Below are positions 1 to 5,789 of a stretch of 7,484 nt of DNA, one piece after another. Position 1 is the first letter of the stretch. The number at the start of each line of letters is the position of its first letter. The position numbers and the translations under genes were made by a program. The DNA is from CAYWGR01 sp964458015. Its GTDB lineage: Bacteria > Planctomycetota > Planctomycetia > Pirellulales > Thermoguttaceae. The notes under the pieces are model-generated. The model was not told where the DNA came from. It worked only from the letters and a program-made list of their open reading frames with translations, and ran no database searches. Location of the stretch: positions 1-7,484 of the forward strand of contig CAYWGR010000226.1 in assembly GCA_964458015.1 (NCBI GenBank), in the 5' to 3' direction.

Positions 1-1798
1 CGATGATCGGATCCATCCGCCCCCATTTATCGCGATAGTATTCCGCGAATTTACCATATTCGGCTGCCTCGGCATGCGTGACTTTGTCAATCGTCATGTC
101 GCTCACCGGCACGAACGCACCCAATCGGCCGCGGATATCGTTCATAACCTCGCCGTGATTTAGAACCGCTTGGCTGCTGTCAGGTAACGGCCCGAAGTCC
201 GACGGCAACATGCCCGTCTCTTTCAGTTTCTCGATCGAATCACAAGGGCGGCCTTCACCGGCAGCCGCCAATTTGGCAAGCTGCACCAACTCGATGTCCG
301 CCGCTGCTTGCAACCGTCGCGTCATTTCCGTGCGATAGAACGGGCCTGTGATATTGCGGAAAAACGCATCCGACACATACAGCCAAACCGTATCGTTCCG
401 TGAAAGCGGCATCACCGATCGCGCATGGCGGAATTCCCGCGAAGCGCCCAGCGACTGCTTGCCCGAGGTGGTCGCCAAAAAACGTCCGGCCAACGCTTTC
501 GATGTCGTGAAAAAATGATAATCGCCGTCGATGGCATAATACGAACGCACCTTGCCGTCGGGCGAGGTGATATAAGACGCCGTTTTGTCGCCGATCTTAA
601 CCTTCTGCTCCGTTACGCCGCCGGCCTTGATCCGTTCTTGACGCTGTTGGGAAAAATTAGCCGTGAGGACGAAATTATTGCGAGCCTGAAACAGAAGGCC
701 GTAAGAAGCCCCTTCGCGGAAAAACATATCCGTGCCGACGATGGCCACGTCGGCGATCACGGTATCGCCCAGCATTCGCGACAGCGCCGTTTGCTTCAAA
801 ATAAGCTGCGTTTCCATCCGATTGCTCATGCCGCGGTCAAGTCCCCGCATGGCAATCAAGTTCTGTGCGTCGCCGCCCCATTTGGCCAGGGTATCCTGAA
901 TCCAAAGGAAATTGGCGAAACTGCCGAACCGCGCATAGAAACATTCCACCGGAACACGCATCGCTATCGGCTCGATCTTCACATCGGCCGCCGCCTCGGG
1001 CACGACAAGCTCCGGAACCGCAGCCGGCATGGGCAATGTCTGATCGGCCGGCTGGTTCAAGTTGTTTAGACCCAAGATACGGTCCTGCTGCATCGCCGTC
1101 CGAAGCGATTCCGTTCCCAAATTCAATCCGATTTCATGCTGCAAAACGCTTTCGGCCGACTTCGTTTGCCGGTCTTCGGGCAAGCGAAGATTCAGCCGCC
1201 GGGCAAGCGTGGACATCAAAAAATTATCCACCACCGGCGGATAGTCAGGCTTCGACTCCAACAAACTCGCCGGCTTGGCATATTGCTTCCACCAAAGCTG
1301 CAAAAGATTCTTATGGGCTATCGCATCCTTGCGAGGAACGATCTTCAGCGGTATCGGCGGATCCGATTGCAGCGAGAGTTCCAGCGGTTCATTGCCACGG
1401 AAAAGAAAATACAATGTCGTTCGCGGAGGCCGATCGAAAACATCTCGCAAAATCCCGCCCACCTGCTGCCGCACGGGCCCGCCGGTCGTCAGCGGAGTAT
1501 CGTTGCCCAAGATTTCTCGCATCACTTTGCCGAAAGCCGGATTATCAAGCGTGGGATACAAGGCTCGATTCTGTTTTTCCCCCAATCCGATGCCCTCGAT
1601 CCCCAACGGTCCAGGCAGCCGATCCTGCGGCAACTCAAAAGTGATGCGTCCTACGCCGAACGGTTGCCCCGCCACCGCTTCCGCTTCCATCGGTCGCGCG
1701 GCATTGCGCAGATTTACGCGAAGCTGTGCCCAGGCAATATCGACCGATGCCAAAAGCGTCACAAGAAATAACAGAAGATAACGTCGTATCTTAGACAT
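1..1798 (-). CDS. Large secreted protein of unknown function (N-terminal part, truncated by window edge)
   Basis: An open frame of 599 codons runs from ATG at 1798 to the left edge without a stop, so the C-terminus is missing. The protein begins MSKIRRYLLLFLVTLL and continues to IAWA|Q, a clear signal peptide (basic n-region, hydrophobic core, A-x-A cleavage near residue 24), so the product is probably exported. An AAGGA Shine-Dalgarno lies 10 nt before this ATG. In-frame ATGs also exist 18 and 39 nt upstream, but they would put non-signal residues in front of the signal peptide. The mature part is mixed alpha/beta in appearance with no membrane segment, no Cys-rich motif and no catalytic signature I recognise. 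Near the visible end (residues about 570-599) is an Ala/Glu/Tyr-rich helical stretch ending in KWGRMDPII. It resembles large conserved planctomycete secreted proteins, but that is memory-based and function is unknown. Codon use matches the neighbours. Confidence 0.88.
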   Translation of the reverse strand, partial: MSKIRRYLLLFLVTLLASVDIAWAQLRVNLRNAARPMEAEAVAGQPFGVGRITFELPQDRLPGPLGIEGIGLGEKQNRALYPTLDNPAFGKVMREILGNDTPLTTGGPVRQQVGGILRDVFDRPPRTTLYFLFRGNEPLELSLQSDPPIPLKIVPRKDAIAHKNLLQLWWKQYAKPASLLESKPDYPPVVDNFLMSTLARRLNLRLPEDRQTKSAESVLQHEIGLNLGTESLRTAMQQDRILGLNNLNQPADQTLPMPAAVPELVVPEAAADVKIEPIAMRVPVECFYARFGSFANFLWIQDTLAKWGGDAQNLIAMRGLDRGMSNRMETQLILKQTALSRMLGDTVIADVAIVGTDMFFREGASYGLLFQARNNFVLTANFSQQRQERIKAGGVTEQKVKIGDKTASYITSPDGKVRSYYAIDGDYHFFTTSKALAGRFLATTSGKQSLGASREFRHARSVMPLSRNDTVWLYVSDAFFRNITGPFYRTEMTRRLQAAADIELVQLAKLAAAGEGRPCDSIEKLKETGMLPSDFGPLPDSSQAVLNHGEVMNDIRGRLGAFVPVSDMTIDKVTHAEAAEYGKFAEYYRDKWGRMDPII

Positions 1799-1894
1799 GG
1801 GAAAAACGTCCTTCATTTCTAGGTTCCAGCTCCCCATGACCACTATCCAGGGGGTTTTCGATTCGGAACACCTTATCCTACGCAGGGATGCAAC

Positions 1895-1900
1895 ATTATA
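1895..1900 (-). promoter_or_regulatory. Candidate -10 box (TATAAT) for the secreted-protein gene
   Basis: On the minus strand a perfect TATAAT sits about 97 bp upstream of the ATG at 1798. The hexamer 16-18 bp further upstream is not a good -35 match, and there is no TG extension. The call rests on the -10 box and its position alone. Confidence 0.4.
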
Positions 1901-2078
1901 CGCAAGACACAATCCCGCAGATATCAGCAAATGTCACCCTTATTGCGCCTTGCATTGCCAATGAATAGTCTGAATAGCCGTTCCACAGCCAATCCGATCG
2001 GAATATTCGGCTGAAACAGCCATGTTTACGTTGAATCTGGCAACCTAGGCAACGTCGGCAGCAATAAATCAGCAAGCA

Positions 2079-2100
2079 CCCCTAGACGGCGGTCGAGGGG
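2079..2100 (-). terminator. Hairpin downstream of the thioredoxin-like gene, weak terminator candidate
   Basis: CCCCTAGAC (2079-2087) faces GTCGAGGGG (2092-2100) with one A-G mismatch and a 4-nt loop. It lies about 100 nt after the stop codon of the minus-strand thioredoxin-like gene. On the minus strand it is followed by a mixed sequence rather than a T tract, so it is not a canonical intrinsic terminator. Confidence 0.3.
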
Positions 2101-2197
2101 GGCAATAGGGCAACCATAAGCCGACATAATAGTAGACATGCGTTAAGAAGGCAATTGTGCCAACGCATGAAGCCGACAATGTTTTTCAAAGCCGTTT

Positions 2198-3477
2198 CTA
2201 ACGGCCGACAGCGGGATTCGTGCCCGAATAGGCCCCAGGTCGAGCGGCTGCCATCGCTTGGTTGGCATATTGATTCGGATTCTTGGCAAATCGTTCGAGC
2301 GTGGCCTCGCTCGAGAACAAATAAATGCGATTGCCGAAGAACACGCCATGCTCGCGCATACCTGGCACGGCTTGGCCTTGCTCGGTGGCCAAGATAATGT
2401 CATTGCCTGAGACAGCCGGTGAATAACGATCAGGATCGACAAAGAATCGCCGTTGCTCCTCCGGCCCCGAGAACAAGTATGTTCGCCCTCGATGGACAGC
2501 GCCCCAACGACGGTCACCGGGTACCCATTGTTGCTTCTCTGAAAGCGTAACAGGGCAGAAACCATCGAGTGCCAAGGGGGCTTGAATTGCCGGAACTTGC
2601 GTTGAAGGGCCCGCCGGTGGTGCAGATGCAATCGGATTATTCGGAACAACGGCTGCCGGCGCTTGGAATGATGGCGCCGACTGCTGTTGGCCATACGCCT
2701 GCGAAGGATTGGCCGGCATCGGGGACGGTCCTGTAGGAACCCCAGGCTGCGACGAAGGATACGGCTGATTCATGCTTGCCGTTTGCATCGGGACATTTGC
2801 CGGCATATTGTTGGCCGGCGGTTGCAGGCTCGACGATGGCTGGGCAATCGGCGCACCTGGATCCCCCTGTGTACGGCGGAAGAAATCTGCATAGCGATCG
2901 TCGGTCATGCCTGCGGCAGGCGGAGTGCCTGCTATTGAAGTCGGCACACCGGCGCCAAGCGCCGGCCCATTGTTATTCGATGGAGCCGGTCCCATCGCAG
3001 GCGGCTGCGCTGCGATAGCCGGGTTTGGATTTGGAGTAGACGGTACAGCAGTCCCCGGGGCCGTGCTCACAGGCATTTTCGCATAGACTGCTCCACCACG
3101 ATACTTGGTCACCTTGGCAATCCGATCCAGCCGGGCCACAAATTCGGCGGCTTCAACTCGTCCGCGCATGGAATCTAAAAGCTGACCCTGCGGCGTCGTA
3201 ATAACGGTAGTAGGCAACGCCGTAACGTTATATTGCCTGGCTGTCGCCGGAAAATGATCGGCATTGATCCTTACGGGCACGTAATTGGCGGCAAGCTGAG
3301 CANNNNNNNNNNCCAGGGAGCCCAAAACTGGATTAAGACGCGACGGTTGGTTTGGCCGGCAAAACGCTGGGCGTTTTCCAGGGTTGTTTCCCATTGGAGA
3401 GGTTTTTGAGCCATACCCACCGTTGGGAGTAGGGCAACCACGGCGAAAAACGCCACGATACTTATTCTTTTCTGCAT
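2198..3477 (-). CDS. Secreted thioredoxin-fold protein with C-terminal YHS-like repeats, interrupted by an assembly gap
   Basis: This is one gene read in two frames on either side of the N run. The start is ATG 3477, with GAGGGG 9 nt upstream; a TTG at 3498 in the same frame is less likely. Residues 1-23 are a signal peptide (MQKRISIVAFF..., GMA|Q), followed by a thioredoxin beta strand ending FWAPW, the residues that normally precede CxxC. After the gap come the second half of the fold, the cis-Pro motif TALPTTV and a terminal helix. A roughly 170-residue Pro/Ala/Gln/Asn-rich linker follows (about 2570-3075). The last 110 residues hold a DGFCPVTL motif typical of YHS domains and a repeated H/F-x-G-x-x-YLFS ... 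F-x-x-[DN]-P-x-x-Y unit. A periplasmic or surface redox or metal-linked role is inferred. The catalytic Cys residues are not visible, so thiol activity cannot be confirmed. About 422 residues are visible. Confidence 0.88.
3303..3312. other. Assembly gap (10 Ns) inside the thioredoxin active-site region
   Basis: The reading frame before the gap (codon first bases at positions divisible by 3) and after it (remainder 1) do not match across 10 bases. For one continuous frame the true missing length must leave remainder 2 when divided by 3, so 10 is a placeholder. By comparison with thioredoxin-like folds, about 15-20 residues containing CxxC and the start of the following helix are probably missing. 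Confidence 0.9.
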
Positions 3478-3694
3478 TTTACCCAACCCCTCGCGCAATA
3501 AGCCTATGGGTCCGCCAATCGTCGTTCGCTATTTATCGGAAAGAGTGGGTAGGAAGTCTCGTTAAATTTTGCCGGATATGACGAAAATGGGGATTATTTC
3601 AACACAAGAACAAGAAATATGCCCCCTCGCTTGCCAACCATCCGAAGATAAGGTAGGATGCCCTTGTCAGGCATGGAATGTGTCTCAGGATCGC

Positions 3695-3722
3695 TTGACA
3701 CAAGTTCGGGCGTGGTTATGAT
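3695..3722 (+). promoter_or_regulatory. Near-consensus sigma-70-type promoter upstream of the structured RNA and rho
   Basis: A perfect -35 TTGACA (3695-3700) is separated by 16 bp from TATGAT (3717-3722, five of six consensus bases). A transcript would start near 3729-3731 and run toward rho, 500 bp away. It is the best promoter match that I see in the window. It does not point at the thioredoxin-like gene, which lies on the other strand. Confidence 0.65.
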
Positions 3723-3728
3723 AGCGGT

Positions 3729-4149
3729 GTGGTGTGATTTCTGCCTGGCGATTAGGCGTTTCTCAAGTCCAAGATACTGAATCATCGGACTGCCTCGCTA
3801 AAAGGATGTTTCCAGCGAGGAGAATGTTCTGCAAAGGCCTCGTAGACTTAGACTTTCCGTTTGATGCGTCTTTGTCCTCTTAGGTCATGTGGGATTTCAA
3901 ACGCCTTTCGACCCTCGAGTTTTCTACTTCTGACCAATGTGGTTGGTCGTTACTTTTAGGGTCGGCCAGGAATTATCGCGCGTGCCTGCTGACGTGAAGG
4001 CAGATTCCGTTTTTGGTCGTCTGTTACGACGCTGCCAACAAGGTTCTTTCTCCGAGCGCTCTAAACAGAAGCATGATTGCCGTCTGTTGCTCGAAAAAAG
4101 GTGACATCTAAATAAACAGGATGCTTGGTACCCAAGACAAGCATCTTTT
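3729..4149 (+). ncRNA. Candidate structured noncoding RNA or long rho leader, about 420 nt
   Basis: Downstream of a strong promoter and ending in a terminator-like hairpin, this stretch packs into successive helices with short linkers. A closing stem AGGCGTTT/AAACGCCT (3754-3761 with 3899-3906) encloses AGTCC/GGACT (3766-3770, 3787-3791), CCTCGCT/AGCGAGG (3793-3799, 3814-3820) and a possible GCAAAGGC/GTCTTTGT (3831-3838, 3868-3875). Next come CGACCCT/AGGGTCG (3909-3915, 3958-3964) around GACCAA/TTGGTC (3932-3937, 3943-3948); GGAAT/ATTCC (3969-3973, 4004-4008) around TGCCT/AGGCA (3983-3987, 3998-4002); TTGG/CCAA (4013-4016, 4035-4038) around TCGT/ACGA (4017-4020, 4026-4029); and CGAGC/GCTCG (4053-4057, 4089-4093) around AACAGA/TCTGTT (4064-4069, 4083-4088). 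No credible protein gene overlaps it. I do not recognise the family; a cis-acting leader of rho is the main alternative. Confidence 0.55.
4120..4149 (+). terminator. Intrinsic terminator or attenuator hairpin ahead of rho
   Basis: GATGCTTG (4120-4127) pairs perfectly with CAAGCATC (4138-4145) over a 10-nt loop and is followed directly by TTTTCT. It lies 85 nt before the rho start codon. It could end a separate noncoding RNA or act as an attenuator in the rho leader. The loop contains CCCAAG (4131-4136), which is complementary to CTTGGG (4156-4161) just downstream, a possible competing pairing. The T tract is short, so efficiency is uncertain. Confidence 0.55.
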
Positions 4150-4233
4150 CTAGGGCTTGGGATCTATAGTTCCGGGTGCAATTCCGATGAAATTTGCATT
4201 TGCACTGCCGGTCTCACAGTAGGGTTTTATTGC

Positions 4234-5529
4234 ATGGAAATGGGCAAAAGGAAAAGGGGCGGCCGTACTCGCGGTCGCAGCAGCACAGGACCAGCCCAAC
4301 GGGGCGGAAACCACTATCGACGGCAGCAGCAGAATCGCCCCCGTCAACAACCAGCCCCCAACGGCGAAAACCGCAATCCCGAACTCGCCGACAACGGTGA
4401 GCCCGGCCCCGTTGAGCCCGGCCAAGGCGTCCTCGAATTGCATCCCAACGGTTACGGCTTCCTCCGCTGTCCCGATAACAACTACACCCGGGAAATGACC
4501 GACCCCTTCGTGCCCGGCAGCATGATCGAGAAATACGGTCTGCGCGAAGGCGTGCTGATCAAAGGCATGGTGCAGGCCGGCCGTCGGCAACAAGGCCCCC
4601 GCCTCCGTGAAATCACCGATGTCGATGGCATGCCACCCGATGACTATAAGAACGTCAAAAACTTTGACGAACTGACCCCCATCAACCCCGAATACTGGCT
4701 CAAGCTCGAGGTCGGCCCCGAGCCCTTGACCACCCGCGTGATGGACCTTCTTACGCCCCTGGGTAAAGGCCAACGCGCTCTGATCGTCGCCCCTCCTCGC
4801 ACCGGCAAAACGATCCTTTTGCAGCATATCAGCCAAGGCATTTCGACCAATTTCCCCGACGTAAAACTCATCGTCCTCTTGATCGACGAGCGTCCCGAGG
4901 AAGTGACCGACATGAAGCGAGCGGTCAAGGGCGAAGTCGTTGCCAGCAGCTTGGACTGCGACATCGAAAGCCACGTTCGCCTCTCCCAACTCGTGGTCGA
5001 ACGGTGCAAACGCCTTGCCGAGATGGGCAAAGACGTCGTCATGCTCATGGACTCGATCACCCGGCTCGCCCGCGCGTTCAACAAGTGGGTTGGCAACACC
5101 GGCCGCACCATGAGCGGCGGCGTCGACATCAAAGCGATGGATATTCCCAAGAAACTTTTCGCCACCGCGCGACTATTCGAAGAGGGCGGCTCGCTGACCA
5201 TTGTCGGCACGGCCCTGATTGATACCGGCAGCCGGATGGATGAGCTAATCTTCCAAGAGTTCAAAGGCACCGGCAATATGGAACTTGTTCTTGATCGCAA
5301 ATTGGCCGACCGCCGCGTCTGGCCCGCGATCGACATCAGCCAGTCGGGCACGCGCCGCGAGGAAAAGCTGCTCTCGCCCGAAACTCTCCGTGCCGTCACC
5401 ATGCTTCGTCGAACGCTTTCGACCATGCATCCGGTTGATGCGATGGAACAGTTGACCGCCAAGCTGGCCAAGTTCAAATCAAACGTCGAATTTATCGATT
5501 TGATTTCCGCCGCCCGGATTACGGATTAG
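4234..5529 (+). CDS. rho: Transcription termination factor Rho
   Basis: Rho is a hexameric RNA-dependent ATPase/helicase that binds nascent RNA and releases RNA polymerase; it acts in the cytoplasm. The 431 residues show: a basic, Gly/Arg/Gln-rich tail (1-62) in place of the usual RHO-N helical domain; an OB-fold RNA-binding domain with GYGFLR (73-78); the P-loop PPRTGKT (187-193); the catalytic-Glu motif LIDERPEE (216-223); Walker B with LMDSITRLARA (271-281); the Q-loop GGVD (295-298); the R-loop segment FKGTGNMEL (343-351); and the arginine finger in SGTRREE (371-377). In E. coli Rho the P-loop reads PPKAGKT, so K181 and A182 are Arg and Thr here. The ATG at 4234 has only a weak AGTAGGG about 10 nt upstream, and a second ATG follows two codons later. 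It is probably monocistronic, with a long, structured upstream region that may regulate it. All ATPase motifs are intact. Confidence 0.98.
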   Translation: MEMGKRKRGGRTRGRSSTGPAQRGGNHYRRQQQNRPRQQPAPNGENRNPELADNGEPGPVEPGQGVLELHPNGYGFLRCPDNNYTREMTDPFVPGSMIEKYGLREGVLIKGMVQAGRRQQGPRLREITDVDGMPPDDYKNVKNFDELTPINPEYWLKLEVGPEPLTTRVMDLLTPLGKGQRALIVAPPRTGKTILLQHISQGISTNFPDVKLIVLLIDERPEEVTDMKRAVKGEVVASSLDCDIESHVRLSQLVVERCKRLAEMGKDVVMLMDSITRLARAFNKWVGNTGRTMSGGVDIKAMDIPKKLFATARLFEEGGSLTIVGTALIDTGSRMDELIFQEFKGTGNMELVLDRKLADRRVWPAIDISQSGTRREEKLLSPETLRAVTMLRRTLSTMHPVDAMEQLTAKLAKFKSNVEFIDLISAARITD

Positions 5530-5548
5530 CAGCGGGTCGATCTTTCAG

Positions 5549-5602
5549 GCCCAACTTAGTCATCCCAATCGCCGCGAAAGCGGTTTGGTCGTGGCGTTGG
5601 GC
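5549..5602 (+). terminator. Nested hairpin just after rho, possible transcript end
   Basis: GCCCAAC (5549-5555) pairs perfectly with GTTGGGC (5596-5602). Inside it, CCAA (5565-5568) pairs with TTGG (5585-5588) around CCGC-GAAA-GCGG (5572-5583), a GNRA-type tetraloop hairpin. A further imperfect stem CCCG/CGGG (5607-5610, 5634-5637) follows. There is no T tract, so this may be an RNA 3' end or stabilising structure rather than a classical intrinsic terminator. Confidence 0.4.
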
Positions 5603-5638
5603 AATTCCCGCATTGTTGCACTTGACGAGAATTCGGGA

Positions 5639-5668
5639 TTGGAAAGTTAGAGGTCGGACGCCTATAAT
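5639..5668 (+). promoter_or_regulatory. Promoter of the Gly-rich TPR gene
   Basis: A perfect TATAAT (5663-5668) lies 18 bp after TTGGAA (5639-5644, four of six -35 consensus bases). Transcription would start near 5675, giving a leader of about 115 nt before the ATG at 5790. This supports transcription separate from rho. Confidence 0.55.
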
Positions 5669-5789
5669 ACTGCATCGCGACGATATTACGCGCTGCAAAT
5701 TGGATATGCACCCCTCCAAGATCATCGCTTGGGATGCCATCATCTTTGTGGCGTCGAATCCTAGCCTCGTATTTGCAGGAATATCTCTC

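Larger units (their letters stand above)
1799..2197. other. Intergenic region between two minus-strand genes
   Basis: About 400 bp separate the stop of the thioredoxin-like gene from the start of the next gene on the same strand. I see no coding region. It holds the candidate -10 box at 1895-1900, a perfect 5-bp hairpin GGCTG-AAA-CAGCC at 2009-2021, an 8-bp palindrome CCGATCGG near 1995-2002, and a larger hairpin at 2079-2100. The size of the gap and the promoter-like box suggest that the two genes are transcribed separately. Confidence 0.6.

Noticed and set aside
425..1781. Several plus-strand open frames opposite the first gene
   Set aside because: Their products are Arg/His/Pro-rich with no domain, while the minus strand is open for 599 codons with a signal peptide and Shine-Dalgarno.
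1799..1837. Upstream in-frame ATGs (18 and 39 nt before 1798) as start of the first gene
   Set aside because: They would add residues before a textbook signal peptide, and the AAGGA is properly spaced for the ATG at 1798.
2198..3477. True frameshift or pseudogene in the thioredoxin-like gene
   Set aside because: The phase change coincides exactly with the N run, both flanks are intact and fit one fold, so the gap length is the simpler explanation.
3594..3785. Minus-strand ORF of 63 codons between the thioredoxin-like gene and rho
   Set aside because: It overlaps the promoter and the first helices of the structured region, and the product has no signal peptide or known motif.
3806..3883. Small plus-strand ORF of 25 codons inside the structured region (possible leader peptide)
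   Set aside because: Purine-rich sequence directly abuts the ATG, leaving no proper spacing, and the ORF overlaps strong helices. It is not enough to call a gene.
3887..3997. Small plus-strand ORF of 36 codons (MWDFKRLST...), similar in size to the E. coli rho leader peptide
   Set aside because: It has only AGG at 3 nt from the ATG, no recognisable similarity, and overlaps the paired regions. Size alone is not evidence.
3729..4149. RNase P RNA, tmRNA or SRP RNA as identity of the structured region
   Set aside because: I looked for GAGGAAAGTCC-like and related RNase P cores, tRNA-like ends with CCA for tmRNA, and the GGAAG/AGCAG apical loop of SRP RNA; none is present. An Infernal scan is still the decisive test.
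4150..4989. Long antisense open frame (279 codons) over the rho coding region
   Set aside because: It lies opposite a perfectly conserved rho gene. Such frames arise from GC-rich codon bias; it has no ribosome binding site or recognisable domain.
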